Positions 34,461 through 47,839 of a stretch of DNA of 64,000 nt are shown here, one piece after another. Numbering within the stretch: position 1 is the stretch's first letter; each line of letters opens with the position of its first letter. Source of the DNA: Portulaca oleracea (Eukaryota > Streptophyta > Magnoliopsida > Caryophyllales > Portulacaceae); the NCBI GenBank assembly GCA_029582165.1, contig CM055877.1:30029241-30093240 (forward strand), in the 5' to 3' direction. The notes beneath the pieces were generated by a model. It did not search any database and was not told the DNA's origin. It worked only from the letters and a program-made list of their open reading frames with translations. The translations under genes were made by a program, and so were the position numbers.

Positions 34461-35577
34461 TCATCCACCTGAATGCCTACAGATCACGTAGCCAAGGAAC
34501 ATAACTTTGTCGGTGAAGAATTGGCATTTCCCTAAGTTTCCATAAAGCTTCTCCTTGGATAGTATCTCCATCACAGCTTGCAAATGCTTGACATGATCCT
34601 CCTCATTGTGGCTATAAACAAGTATGTCATCGAAGTAGACAACAACACACTTGCCTATAAGGGCCTTCAGAACTTGGTTCATCAACCTCATAAAAGTAGA
34701 TGGGGCGTTAGTTAAACCAAAAGGCATAACCAACCATTCATACAAACCTCCTTTAGTCTTGAATGCCGTTTTCCACTCATCCCCTTCGAAGATTCTGATT
34801 TGGTAGTAGCCACTCCTCAAATCAATCTTCGAGAACACATGAGCTCCATGAAGCTCATCCAGAAGGTCCTCAAGCCTAGGTATAGGATACCTATACTTGA
34901 TGGTAATCTTGTTGATTGCACGACAATCAATGCACATTCTTTGACTCCCATCTTTCTTTGGCACTAAGAGAGCTGGTACAGCACAAGGACTTAAGCTCTC
35001 CTTTATCATCCCTTTGGCGAGAAGGTCATCTACCTGCCTTTGAATCTCTTGAGTATCACTGGGGTTCATACGGTAAGCTGGTTTATTAGGGAGTATTGAC
35101 CCAGGCACGAGGTCAATCTTGTGTTGAATGTCCCTCTTGGGCGGTAAACCAGGGGGCATCTCCTCAGGAAACACAAAGGAATAGTGTTCCAGAAGAGGGG
35201 CAAGAAGGGGGTGGTCATTTGTGGAGCTAGGCTATGTGTTTAGGTCTAGGAGAATAAGGTCCTTATGACCGTGAAACTCATGGTGTTCAGCAACCAAGAG
35301 AGTGATCAAGCTTGGATCAGTAACCAAATTCTCCTTGGGTTTTGGAAGTGGGGTAGGCTTAAGGGGTACAAGGGTAATCTTTTTGTTGTTAAAGAGAAGG
35401 GTATAAGTGTTTGCCCTCCCATCATGACTCACGGATCTATCGAAAAGCCAAGGCCTGCCAAGTAACACATGACAAGCATCCATAGGTAAAATATCACACC
35501 AAAGAGAGTCTTGGTACGTTTTACCTATTGAGAAGTTCAACAAACATCTCTGATCCACGTGGATGCCCTTGCCTTGA
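34461..35577 (-). pseudogene. Copy A pol, protease linker and reverse transcriptase
   Basis: 35558-35232 covers the protease C-terminal part ([22 protein letters not shown]). A CAG-to-TAG nonsense change ends it at 35232. 35174-34461 (237 codons) is the reverse transcriptase: [46 protein letters not shown] and the catalytic [11 protein letters not shown]. It loses frame near 34480. The domain order and motifs are those of Ty3/gypsy. Confidence 0.88.
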
Positions 35578-36919
35578 TTAAGCCACTGGATGGTATAAGG
35601 AGCCGAACGAGGGCTGGTTTGCAGCTTGAGCTTTGCTCACCATAGATTGTGAGGTAGCGTTGGTGCAACTTCCTCCATCGATAATCAAAGAGCACACCTT
35701 GCCATTAATAGTGCACCGAGAATGAAAAATATTCTCCCGTTGCTCCTGTCCTTCCTTCACAGAAGAGCTACTAAGAACTCTCCTTACCACCAACATCTCC
35801 CCTTCGTCTGGTTCCTCAACCACCTCATCATAAAACTGGATCACCCAAAGGTTCATTTTCAAGCTCCTCCTCCACTCCAAATTCTGGTGCAACAAACAAG
35901 GCTGCTTGGTACTCAGCGAGAGATACCACTCGTTTGTTAGGACATTCGGACGCGATGTGTCCAAGTCCTTTGCACCGAAAACATCTCTTCTTATCAAGGG
36001 CCTTGGGTTCAGTAAAGGTAGGCCTTTGTGGGGTATAAGGTTGAGGGTTTGGAGTTGGTTTAGTAGGGGTGTATTTGGACTGGAAAGGTTGTTTTTGTGG
36101 GGTAAAGGATGGTTTAGGGAATGTGTTTGGACGTGTTTGGGGTTGGTTTCGGCTATGAACCTCCTTTCCTCTACTCCTCCTTTGCAACTCCACCTTGTGA
36201 GCCAAAGAGCTCAACTCATCAAGGGAAGTGTAAGGGTGCAACTCCACAACATTCCTCACTCTTTCATCCAAACCAAAAAGATACCTCACAAGTATTTGAG
36301 GTTCATTCTCCTTAAGACCACACCTCCAAAGCAAGTGCTCGAACTCCTTGGTATACTCCTCTACTGTTTTGCCTCCTTGAACCAACTGTTGGAGCTTCAA
36401 ATAGTTATCCCTAAGATAACTAGCTGGAAGGAACTTGGCTTGTAACTTCTCCTTCATTTTCTGCCATGAACGCACCTTATCCTTCCCAACAGAAACTCTC
36501 TTTTTCTGCAAATTAGTCCACCATATAGATGCATGCTTTCTCAATTTCAAAGCTACAAATTGTACCTTCTTGTCATCGGGAACGTCCTTTAGATCAAAGA
36601 CTCGTTCTACCGTTTGAATCCAATCCAAGAAAACCTCTGGATCAAGGTTTCCCTCGAACTCGGGTATATCCACCTTGAAATCAATCGTTTCCTCCTTAGG
36701 TGAACGTCTCTCTCTTTGTTCGCTGATAATCTCCATATCGTCATCTCCAAACGGATTCCCCAATTCAGAAGCACCTCCATCTGAACCCTTAAGCTCTTGG
36801 TTCCTCAAGTACATATAGTGCCTGAGTTGAGCTGTAAGGAATTCAACTCGTTTCGCCAGCTCTTCTTTCTCCCTTAGAACATCTTCCGGACTTTGAGGTT
36901 GAACTTGACTGGAAGACAT
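35578..36919 (-). pseudogene. Copy A gag and start of protease
   Basis: The ATG at 36919 lies 65 bp from the primer binding site. The gag ORF of 363 codons (36919-35828) has an acidic N-terminus, a core with IPEFEGNLDPEVFLDW, KLRKHASIWWTNL and YTKEFEHLLWRC, a basic Pro/Thr/Gln-rich linker, and a CCHC knuckle CFRCKGLGHIASEC near residues 310-325. An extra A in an A run near 35830 (four against three in copies B, D and E) shifts the frame into the protease part, where IIDGGSCTN is the aspartic protease site. Confidence 0.88.
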
Positions 36920-36983
36920 AGCTTCGGTTTCTTCTTACTTCACACCAAATGAATCAAAACAAACTCACCAAGATGGTAAGCTA

Positions 36984-36995
36984 GCTCTGATACCA
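36984..36995 (-). other. Primer binding site of copy A
   Basis: The minus strand reads TGGTATCAGAGC, 4 nt from LTR2. The same site is present for B (42367-42378) and E (52205-52216) and is lost in C and D. Confidence 0.92.
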
Positions 36996-36999
36996 ATTA

Positions 37000-38013
37000 T
37001 GATGTATATAAGCTCGCTAAATACAGAGAATTTCAATAAGCTTATAACACCACAAGGACACCAATCTCTCGAACGGTAAATAACAACAATACTATGATGC
37101 AATAAGCATCAAGAAGCGAAAAACAAATGAAGGAAAAGGATAGAGACAAGTATTTCGTCACTTGTTACAGTACTTAAACACCTTCAAGAGAGTATAATAC
37201 CCGGGCAGCTTGAAGGACCTCGTTTGGTTACAGAAGTTAATCACCTTCCAAACAAGATCACAACAAGTCCACACAACACCACTAGGCTGCCAAACCTAGA
37301 TACTGGAGTGGAAACGAGAGTTTGAGAAACTCACAAACGATGAAGCTCAAAGCTTTCTTTGGGTTTTGTATTTCGTCATATATGAAATGAAGTGGCTAAT
37401 ACAAAGATACATATACTCGGCTGAAACAAAGGAAAAAGGCAGCCAAGCAAGCAAGCAAGGAGCTCAACTAACTAGAGTGAGGTTTCCTAATCACGAAGAA
37501 ACCTCCTAAATGTGGTTAATTAAGCTAATTACTAATGATTAAAGCTAATACATGTCTTCACTATGAAGTACTCGACCATCATTGGACCACCCATGATCAC
37601 AGCCCTCCACTCGCACTTCCTCATCGAGGATCTTCATTCACTTAGACTCCAATCCATGCAAGACAAGTGAAGAAACACAAGTGGTTTTGTTCCAAAATGG
37701 CGGAACTCGAAGGACCTTCAAGAGTATATGGAAAACAGGACCTCCCGAGAGAAGACCAAAATGCCGGAAAGATCGCCAAAGTATCAAGGTAAAGGACCTT
37801 ACCGCTGTCGGATAAAGGACCTTACCGCAAGTCAAAAATAGAAACCAGCAGAACAATCGAATGACCTTCACGGTTGAGATAGGAGACAGCGGCGAGGACA
37901 TCACATGGGGTGAATGTCCTCGACCTCCTTCTCGCACAAATGCCCTTCTTAAGTATGCCCACCAAGTGATAACACTCCTGAATCAATCAGTATTTGGAGG
38001 CCGATTCCCATCA
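37000..38013 (-). repeat. LTR2 of the array, shared by copies A and B
   Basis: 1014 bp with TGATG...CATCA. It acts as the 5' LTR of A and the 3' LTR of B, since B's polypurine end follows directly. A patch at about 37590-37990 has many small differences from LTR1 at CAG/CTG sites. Confidence 0.9.
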
Positions 38014-40883
38014 TCCCCTAAGTTGCGAAGAGTTTGCCCTCAAACTTGGTAGCTCGTCTCCTTCAAAGATAGTAAGGCTTCAAATCGAAACATCAACGTA
38101 GCACTTCCTCCATAATCATCTGAAAGTGACAGCTTGTAGGCATTGTCTCCCACCTTCTCTAACACTTCAAAAGGACCATCTGCCCTGGGAACCAACTTGC
38201 CCTTCCTCTTAGATGGAAAACGATCCTTCCTGAGATGGATCCACACGAGACCCCCAGGTTGGAAAACCACCTTTCTTCTACTTTTGTTAGCCAAAGTTGA
38301 AGCTTTTTCATTGAACTTGGCTATCTTTTCTCGGACATGTTGGTGTAGCTCCTGAATCTCCTTGACTCTTACACTAGCATCATGGCTGAACCTGGTTGAG
38401 GTAATTATGGGAGCCAAATCCATAGGGGTGATTGGATTCCTCCCATACACTACTTGAAATGGGGACTCAGCGTGAGGAAGCAAAGTATCCCATCCCTTCT
38501 TGTCTTTGTTCACCAAGGACCTCAGCAGTGTACCAAGAGTCCTGTTGGTGACCTCCGTTTGGCCATCAGTTTGGGGATGACATGCTGTGCTGAACTTGAG
38601 TTTAGTACCGAACTTATTCCATAATGTCACCCAAAAGTGACTCAAGAACTTTGCATCACGATCAGAAACCATGGATTTAGGAACTCCATGTAGCCTTACA
38701 ACCTCCTGGAAGTATAACTCAGCAACTCTCACAGCATCATAAGTAGTGTGGCATGGAATAAAGTGAGCCATCTTTGAAAAACGATCAACAACCACCAAAA
38801 TAGAATCTTTACCTCTTTGGGTCCTTGGCAACCCAACAATCAAGTCCAGACTGATATCTTCCCAAGGACCTTGGGGTATAGGCAGTGGGGTATAAAGACC
38901 TTGTGGTAGGCTGTGACTCTTCGAAAGTTGGCATATTGAACACCTTTTGACCAAGTGCTCAACGTCCTTCTGCATCCTGGGCCAGTAATAATGCTCCTTC
39001 ATCATCAACGTAGTCTTCTCGATCCCAAAGTGGCCTGCCAAACCACCTCCATGAACCTCCAAGATGAGAAGCTCACGTAGGCTAATCTTTGGGATGCACA
39101 GTTTGTTTCCCTTGAAGAGAAACCCATGCTCAATGTGGAATAAATCTCCTTGGGGCCGCTGCTGACATGCTTCATAAATCTCCTTGAAGTCTTCATCTTC
39201 CGGATACAAGGCCTTGAGGTGCTCAAAACCAAGCACTTTTGAATCAAGGACATGCAACAAAAGGAACTTCCTTGAGAGGGCGTCAGCTCCTTTGTTCAAG
39301 TGACCGGCCTTGTGGTGGATCATGAAATGATAGGGTTGCACATACTCAACCCATTTGGCATGGCGAGGGTTTAGTTTATGCTGGCCTTGAATGAACTTGA
39401 GGGCCTCATGATCACTATGCAAAATGAACTCATTACCAATAAGATAATGCCTCCAATGCTCCAATGCCCGAATGATCGCATAAAACTCCTTATCATACAC
39501 ACTGTACTTCTTCTTGGCATCGTTCAACTTCTCGCTAAAATAAGCAATAGGCCTGCCTTCTTGAGATAAGACATCTCCTATGCCCAACCCAGACGCATCA
39601 CACTCAACTTCAAATACCTTTGAGAAACTAGGCAAGGCTAACACGAGGCGATGGTTAACCTTTCCTTGATAGTTTCAAAGGCCTTCAGTTGGAGTCCAAG
39701 AGAAACCTTTAGCCTTCACTAACTCATGGGAGCTAGGATAGTGCTAAAGTTCCTCACAAACCTCATATAGAAGGAAGCCAAACCATGGAAACTCCTCACT
39801 TCTTTGGATGGTGGTGGACGGGCCAATCTCTTATAGCTTGAATCTTCTCTTCACCCACTGAATGCCCTCGGCAGATCACGAGCCAAGGAACATAACTTTG
39901 TCGGTGAAGAATTGGCATTTCCCTAAGTTTCCATAAAGCTTCTCCTTGGACAGTATCTCCATCACAGCTTGCAAATGCTTGACATGATCCTCCTCATTGT
40001 GGCTATAAACAAGTATGTCATCGAAGTAGACAACAACACACTTGCCTATAAGGGCCTTCAGAACCTGGTTCATCAACCTCATAAAAGTAGATGGGGCGTT
40101 AGTTAAACCAAAAGGCATAACCAACCATTCATACAAACCTCCTTTAGTCTTGAATGCCGTTTTCCACTCATCCCCTTCGAAGATTCTGATTTGGTAGTAG
40201 CCACTCCTCAAATCAATCTTCGAGAACACTTGAGCTCCATGAAGCTCATCCAGAAGGTCCTCAAGCCTAAGTATAGGATACCTATACTTGATGTAATCTT
40301 GTTGATAGCACGACAATCAATGCACATTCTTTGACTCCCATCTTTCTTTGGCACTAAGAGAGCAAAGACAAGGACTTAAGCTCTCCTTTATCATCCCTTT
40401 GGCGAGAAGGTCATCTACCTGCCTTTGAATCTCTTGAGTATCACTGGGGTTCATACGGTAAGCTGGTTTATTAGGGAGTATTGACCCATGCACGAGGTCA
40501 ATCTTGTGTTGAATGTCCCTCTTGGGCGGTAAACCAGGGGGCATCTCCTCAGGAAACACAAAGGAATAGTGTTCCAGAAGAGGGGCAAGAAGGGGGTGGT
40601 CATTTGTGGAGCTAGGTTGTGTGTTTAGGTCTAGGAGAATAAGGTCCTTATGACCGTGAAACTCATGGTGTTCAGCAACCAAGAGAGTGATCAAGCTTGG
40701 ATCAGTAACCAAATTCTCCTTGGGTTTTGGAAGTGGGGTAGGCTTAAGGGGTACAAGGGTAATCTTTTTGTTGTTAAAGAGAAGGGTATAAGTGTTTGCC
40801 CTCCCATCATGACTCACGGATCTATCAAAAAGCCAAGGCCTGCCAAGTAACACATGACAAGCATCCATAGGTAAAAATATCAC
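38014..40883 (-). pseudogene. Copy B pol
   Basis: 39644-38040 (534 codons) holds RNase H, the zinc domain, the integrase core and C-terminus in one frame, but lacks about 22 residues in the FNRAPSKATGL part (DNA missing near 38466). 40316-39876 holds reverse transcriptase motifs [13 protein letters not shown] and [11 protein letters not shown]. 40883-40317 holds the protease C-part and the RT N-terminus. The breaks between them (39650-39870, 40290-40380) coincide with CAG/CTG-type small changes, so some may not be real. Confidence 0.87.
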
Positions 40884-42302
40884 ACCAAAGAGAGTCTTGG
40901 TACGTTTTACCTATTGAGAAGTTCAACAAACATCTCTGATCCACGTGGATGCCCTTGCCTTGATTAAGCCACTGGATGGTATAAGGAGCCGAATGAGGAC
41001 TGGTTTGCAGCTTGAGCTTGCTCACCATAGATTGTGAGGCAACGTTGGTGCAACTTCCTCCATCGATAATCAAAGAGCACACCTTGCCATTAATAGTGCA
41101 CCGAGAATGAAAAATATTCTCCCGTTGCTCCTGTCCTTCCTTCACAGAAGAGCTACTAAGAACTCTCCTTACCACCAACATCTCCCCTTCGTCTGGTTCC
41201 TCAACCACCTCATCATAAACTGGATCACCCAAAGGTTCATTTTCAAGCTCCTCCTCCACTCCAAATTCTGGTGCAACAAACAAGGCTGCTTGGTACTCAG
41301 CGAGAGATACCACTCGTTTGTTAGGACATTCGGACGCGATGTGTCCAAGTCCTTGGCACCGAAAACATCTCTTGTTATCAAGGGCCTTGGGTTCTGTAAA
41401 GGTAGGCCTTTGTGGGGTATAAGGTTGAGGGTTTGGAGTTGGTTTAGTAGGGGTGTATTTGGACTGGAAAGGTTGTTTTTGTGGGGTAAAGGATGGTTTA
41501 GGGAATGTGTTTGGACGTGTTTGGGGTTGGTTTCGGCTATGAACCTCCTTCCCTTTACTCCTCCTTTGCAACTCCACCTTGTGAGCCAAAGAGCTCAACT
41601 CATCAAGGGAAGTGTAAGGGTGCAACTCCACAACATTCCTCACTCTTTCATCCAAACCAAAAAGATACCTCACAAGTATTTGAGGTTCATTCTCCTTAAG
41701 ATCACACCTCCAAAGCAAGTGCTCGAACTCCTTGGTATACTCCTCTACTGTTTTGCCTCCTTGAACCAACTGTTGGAGCTTCAAATAGTTATCCCTAAGA
41801 TAACTGGCTGGAAGGAACTTGGCTTGTAACTTCTCCTTCATTTTCTGCCATGAACGCACCTTATCCTTCCCAACAGAAACTCTCTTTTTCTGCAAATTAG
41901 TCCACCATATAGATGCATGCTTTCTCAATTTCAAAGCTACAAATTATACCTTCTTGTCATCGGGAACGTCCTTTAGATCAAAGACTCGTTCTACCGTTTG
42001 AATCCAATCCAAGAAAACCTCTGGATCAAGGTTTCCCTCGAACTCGGGTATATCCACCTTGAAATCAATCGTTTCCACCTTAGGTGAACGTCTCTCTCTT
42101 TGTTCGCTGATAATCTCCATATCATCATCTCCAAACGGATTCCCCAATTCAGAAGCACCTCCATTTGAACCCTTAAGCTCTTGGTTCCTCAAGTACATAT
42201 AGTGCCTGAGTTGAGCTGTAAGGAATTCAACCTGCTTCGCCTTTCTTCTTTCTCCCTTAGAACATCTTCCGGACTTTGAGGTTGAACTTGACTGGAAGAC
42301 AT
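40884..42302 (-). pseudogene. Copy B gag and protease
   Basis: The start ATG is at 42302-42300. A frameshift lies near 42235 and a CAA-to-TAA nonsense change near 41946. From 41934 to 40825 one frame of 369 codons covers the rest of gag, the CCHC knuckle CFRCQGLGHIASEC and the protease site IIDGGSCTN, showing that gag and protease are read in a single frame in this family. Confidence 0.88.
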
Positions 42303-42382
42303 AGCTTCGGTTTCTTCTTACTTCACACTAAATGAATCAAAACAAACTCACCAAGATGGTAAGCTAGCTCTGATACCAATTA

Positions 42383-42887
42383 TGATGTATATAAGCTCGC
42401 TAAATACAGAGAATTTCAACAAGCTTATAACACCACAAGGACACCAATCTCTCGAACGGTAAATAACAACAATACTATGATGGAATAAGCATCAAGAAGC
42501 GAAAAACTAATGAAGGAAAAGGTTAGAGACAAGTATTTCCTCACTTGTTACAGTACTTAAACCCCTTCAAGTGAGTATAATAACCGGGCAGCTTGAAGGA
42601 CCTCGTTTGGTTACAGAAGTTAATCACCTTCCAAACAAGATCACAACAAGTCCACACAACACCACTAGGCTGCCAAACCTAGATACTGGAGTGGAAACGA
42701 GAGTTTGAGAAACTCACAAACGATGAAGCTCAAAGCTTTCTTTGGGTTTTGTATTTCGTCAAATATGAAATGAAGTGGCTAATACAAAGATACATATACT
42801 CGGCTGAAACAAAGGAAAAAGGCAGCCAAGCAAGCAAGCAAGGAGCTCAACTAAATAGAGTGAGGTTTCCTAATCACGAAGAAACCC
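42383..42887 (-). repeat. LTR3, truncated half (5' LTR of copy B)
   Basis: The first 505 bp of the LTR in array orientation follow B's primer binding site. It stops at GAAGAAACC, where the sequence turns back into the inverted LTR, with AAACC shared by both sides. Confidence 0.9.
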
Positions 42888-43152
42888 AAAGAAAGCTTTG
42901 AGCTTCATCGTTTGTGAGTTTCTCAAACTCTCGTTTCCACTCCAGTATCTAGGTTTGGCAGCCTAGTGGTGTTGTGTGGACTTGTTGTGATCTTGTTTGG
43001 AAGGTGATTAACTTCAGAACAAACGAGGTCCTTCAAGTCGCCCAGATTATACTCACTCAAGGTGTTTAAGCATCAGAACAAGTGAGGAAATACTTGTCTC
43101 TATCCTTTTCCTTCATTTGTTTTTCGCTTCTTGATGCTTATTGCATCATAGT
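42883..43152 (+). repeat. Inverted partial LTR (palindrome arm)
   Basis: This is the reverse complement of LTR bases around 42475-42755. Together with LTR3 it forms a head-to-head palindrome of about 270-bp arms with a ~130-bp centre. It ends near GCATCATAGT and joins mid-pol sequence of copy C. Confidence 0.88.
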
Positions 43153-43155
43153 GTT

Positions 43156-45822
43156 TCCACAAATGACCACCCCCTTCTTGCCCCTCTTCTGGAACACTAT
43201 TCCTTTGTGTTTCCTGAGGAGATGCCCCCTGGTTTACCGCCCAAGAGGGACATTCAACACAAGATTGACCTCGTGCATGGGTCAATACTCCCTAATAAAC
43301 CAGCTTACCGTATGAACCCCAGTGATACTCAAGAGATTCAAAGGCAGGTAGATGACCTTCTCGCCAAAGGGATGATAAAGGAGAGCTTAAGTCCTTGTGC
43401 TGTACCAGCTCTCTTAGTGCCAAAGAAAGATGGGAGTCAAAGAATGTGCATTGATTGTCGTGCTATCAACAAGATTACCATCAAGTATAGGCATCCTATA
43501 CCTAGGGTTGAGGACCTTCTGGATGAGCTTCATGGAGCTCAAGTGTTCTCGAAGATTTATTTGAGGAGTTGCTACTACCAAATCAGAATCTTCGAAGGGG
43601 ATGAGTGGAAAACGACATTCAAGACTAAAGGAGGTTTGAATGAATGGTTGGTTATGCCTTTTGGTTTAACTAACGCCCCATCTACTTTTATGAGGTTGAT
43701 GAACCAGGTTCTGAAGGCCCTTATAGGAAAGTGTGTTGTTGTCTACTTCGATGACATACTTGTTTATAGCCACAATGAGGAGGATCATGTCAAGCATTTG
43801 CAAGCTGTGATGGAGATACTGTCCAAGGAGAAGCTTTATGGAAACTTAGGGAAATGCCAATTCTTCACCGACAAAGTTATGTTCCTTGGCTACGTGATCT
43901 CTGCCGAGGGCATTCAGGTGGGTGAAGAGAAGATTCAACCTATAAGAGATTGGCTCGTCCCCACCACCATCCAGCAAGTGAGGAGTTTCCATGGTTTGGC
44001 TTCCTTCTATAGGAGGTTTGTGAGGAACTTTAGCATTATACTAGCTCCCATGACTGAGTTAGTGAAGGCTAAAGGTTTCTCTTGGACTCCAACGGCTCAG
44101 AAGGCCTTTTAAACTATCAAGGAAAGGTTAACCACCGCCCCTGTGTTAGCCTTGCCTAGTTTCTCAAAGGTATTTGAAGTTGAGTGTGATGCGTCTGGGT
44201 TGGGCATAGGAGCTGTCTTATCTCAAGAAGGCAGGCCTATTGCTTATTTTAGCGAGAAGTTGAACGATGCCAAGAAGAAGTACAGTGTGTATGATAAGGA
44301 GTTTTATGCGATCATTCGGGCATTGGAGCATTGGAGGCATTATCTTATTGGTAATGAGTTCATTTTTCATAGTGATCATGAGGCCCTCAAGTTCATTCAA
44401 GGCCAGCATAAACTAAACCCTCGCCATGCCAAATGGGTTGAGTATATGCAACCCTATCATTTCATGATCCACCAGAAGGCCGGTCACTTGAACAAAGGAG
44501 CTGACGCCCTCTCAAGGAAGTTCCTTTTGTTGCATGTCCTTGATTCAAAAGTGCTTGGTTTTGAGCACCTCAAGGCCTTGTATCCCGAAGATGAAGACTT
44601 CAAGGAGATTTATGAAGCATGTCAGCAGCGGCCCCAAGGAGATTTATTCCACATTGAGCATGGGTTTCTCTTCAAGGGAAACAAACTGTGCATCCCAAAG
44701 ATTAGCCTACGTGAGCTTCTCATCTTGGAGGTTCATGGAGGTGGTTTGGCAGGCCACTTTGGGATCGAGAAGACTACGTTGATGATGAAGGAGCATTATT
44801 GCGGCGGGATGCGAAGGACGTTGAGCACTTGGTCAAAAGGTGTTCAATATGCCAACATTCAAGAGTCACACTACCACAAGGTCTTTATACCCCATCGCCT
44901 ATACCCCAAGGTCCTCGGGAAGATATCGATCGACTTCATTGTTGGGTTGCCAAGGACCCAAAGAGGTAAAGATTCTATTTTGGTGGTTGTTGATCGTTTT
45001 TCAAAGATGGCTCACTTTATTCCATGCCACACTACTTATGATGCTGTGAGAGTTGCTGAGTTATACTTCCAGGAGGTTGTAAGGCTACATGGAGTTCCTA
45101 AATCCATGGTTTCTGATCGTGATGCAAAGTTCTTGAGTCACTTTTGGGTGACATTATGGAAGAAGTTCGGTACCAAACTCAAGTTCAGCACTGCATGTCA
45201 TCCCCAAACGGATGGCCAAACGGAGGTCACCAACAGGACTCTTGGTACACTGCTGAGGTCCTTGGTGAATAAAGACAAGAAGGGATGGGATACTTTGCTT
45301 CCTCACGCTGAGTTTGTATTTAACCGAGCTCCTAGCAAGGCTACTGGTCTGTCCCCATTTCAAGTAGTGTATGGGAGGAATCCAATCACCCCTATGGATT
45401 TGGCTCCCATAATTACCTCAACCAGGTTCAGCCATGATGCTAGTGTAAGAGCCAAGGAGATTCAGGAGCTACACCAACATGTCCGAGAAAAGATAGCCAA
45501 GTTCAATGAAAAAGCTTCAACTTTGGCTAACAAAAGTAGAAGAAAGGTGGTTTTCCAACCTGGGGGTCTCGTGTGGATCCATCTCAGGAAGGATCGTTTT
45601 CCATCTAAGAGGAAGGGAAAGTTGGTTCCCAGGGCAGATGGTCCTTTTGAAGTGTTAGAGACGGTGGGAGACAATGCCTACAAGCTGTCACTTTCAGATG
45701 ATTATGGAGGAAGTGCTACGTTCAATGTTTCTGATTTGAAGCCTTACTATGCTGAAGGAGACGAGCTACCAAGTTTGAGGGCAAACTCTTCGCAACTTGG
45801 GGGGGATGATGGGAATCAGCCT
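43156..45822 (+). pseudogene. Copy C: inverted pol lacking gag
   Basis: In plus orientation this is pol from the protease-RT linker ([16 protein letters not shown]) to the integrase end and the polypurine tract, plus 16 bp of LTR (45807-45822). Reverse transcriptase motifs ([13 protein letters not shown], changed from [17 protein letters not shown]) and RNase H lie in 43141-44112, ending at a single GAA-to-TAA change at 44110-44112. 44143-45855 carries RNase H to the integrase C-terminus. The integrase zinc region (44800-44930) is altered at CAG/CTG sites, so the second HHCC half and the first core Asp region look scrambled. Confidence 0.9.
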
Positions 45823-46833
45823 CATACGGTAAGCTGGTTTATTAGGGAGTATTGACCCATGCACGAGGTCAATCTTGTGTTGAATGTCCCTCTTGGGCGG
45901 TAAACCAGGGGGCATCTCCTCAGGAAACACAAAGGAATAGTGTTCCAGAAGAGGGGCAAGAAGGGGGTGGTCATTTGTGGAGCTAGGCTGTGTGTTTAGG
46001 TCTAGGAGAATAAGGTCCTTATGACCGTGAAACTCATGGTGTTCAGCAACCAAGAGAGTGATCAAGCTTGGATCAGTAACCAAATTCTCCTTGGGTTTTG
46101 GAAGTGGGGTAGGCTTAAGGGGTACAAGGGTAATCTTTTTGTTGTTTAAGAGAAGGGTATAAGTGTTTGCCCTCCCATCATGACTCACGGATCTATCAAA
46201 AAGCCAAGGCCTGCCAAGTAACACATGACAAGCATCCATAGGTAAAAATATCACACCAAAGAGAGTCTTGGTACGTTTTACCTATTGAGAAGTTCAACAA
46301 ACATCTCTGATCCACGTGGATGCCCTTGCCTTGATTAAGCCACTGGATGGTATAAGGAGCCGAATGAGGACTGGTTTGCAGCTTGAGCTTGCTCACCATA
46401 GATTGTGAGGCAACGTTGGTGCAACTTCCTCCATCGATAATCAAAGAGCACACCTTGCCATTAATAGTGCACCGAGAATGAAAAATATTCTCCCGTTGCT
46501 CCTGTCCTTCCTTCACAGAAGAGCTACTAAGAACTCTCCTAACCACCAACATCTCCCCTTCGTCTGGTTCCTCAAGCACCTCATCATAAACTGGATCACC
46601 CAAAGGTTCATTTTCAAGCTCCTCCTCCACTCCAAATTCTGGTGCAACAAACAAGGCTGCTTGGTACTCAGCGAGAGATACCACTCGTTTGTTAGGACAT
46701 TCGGACGCGATGTGTCCAAGTCCTTGGCACCGAAAACATCTCTTCTTATCAAGGGCCTAGGGTTCAGTAAAGGTAGGCCTTTGTGGGGTATAAGGTTGAG
46801 GGTTTGGAGTTGGTTTAGTAGGGGCGTATTTGG
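45823..46833 (-). pseudogene. Copy D: deleted fragment (RT start, protease, gag C-part)
   Basis: Minus-strand sequence runs from the RT N-terminus (at the CATACGGTAAGCTGG junction) through the protease to the gag Pro-rich linker, then stops at TATTTGGA and jumps to LTR4. It lacks RT, integrase, most of gag and the primer binding site. Readings 46254-45766 and 46684-46196 hold the protease parts. Confidence 0.88.
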
Positions 46834-47839
46834 AACAAGCTTATAACACCACAAGGACACCAATCTCTCGAACGGTAAATAACAACAATACTATGATGCA
46901 ATAAGCATCAAGAAGCAAAAACAAATGAAGGAAAAGGATAGAGACAAGTATTTCCTCACTTGTTACAGTACTTAAACACCTTCAAGTGAGTATAATACCG
47001 GGGCAGCTTGAAGGACCTCGTTTGGTTACAGAAGTTAATCACCTTCCAAACAAGATCACAACAAGTCCACACAACACCACTAGGCTGCCAAACCTAGATA
47101 CTGGAGTGGAAATGAGAGTTTGAGAAACTCACAAACGATGAAGCTCAAAGCTTTCTTTGGGTTTTGTATTTCGTAAGATATGAAATGAAGTGGCTAATAC
47201 AAAGATACATATACTCGGCTGAAACAAAGGAAAAAGGCAGCCAAGCAAGCAAGCAAGGAGCTCAACTAACTAGAGTGAGGTTTCCTAATCACGAAGAAAC
47301 CTCCTAAACGTGGTTAATTAAGCTAATTACAAATGATTAAAGCTAATACATGTCTTCACTATGAAGTACTCGACCATCATTGGACCACCCATGGACGATC
47401 ACAGCCCTCCACTTGGCACTTCCTCATTGGAGGATCTTCATTCACTTGGACTCCAATCCATGCAAGACAAGTGAAGAAACACAAGTGGTTTTGTTCCAAA
47501 ATGGCGGGAACTCAGCAAGGACCTTCAAGAGTATATGGGAAAACAGGACCTCCTAAGAGAAGACCAAAATGCCCCGAAAAGATCGCCAAAGTATCAAGGC
47601 TGCCCAAGGTAAAGGACCTTTACCGCTGTCTAGATAAAGGACTTTACCGCAAGTCAAAAATAGAACAGCCAGGCAGAACACCGAATGACCTTCACAGTTG
47701 AGATAGGGAGACAAGCAGCGAGGACATCACATGGGGTGAATGTCCTTGACCTCCTTCTGCACAAATGCCCTTCTTAAGTATGCCCACCAAGTGATAACAC
47801 TCCTGAATCAACTGTATTTGTGGAGGTTGATTCCCATCA
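46834..47839 (-). repeat. LTR4, missing its first ~36 bp
   Basis: It starts at ACAAGCTTATAACACC within the LTR, so the TGATG end, primer binding site and gag start were lost in the same deletion that made copy D. The right end CCCATCA is intact and leads into copy E. Confidence 0.88.
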
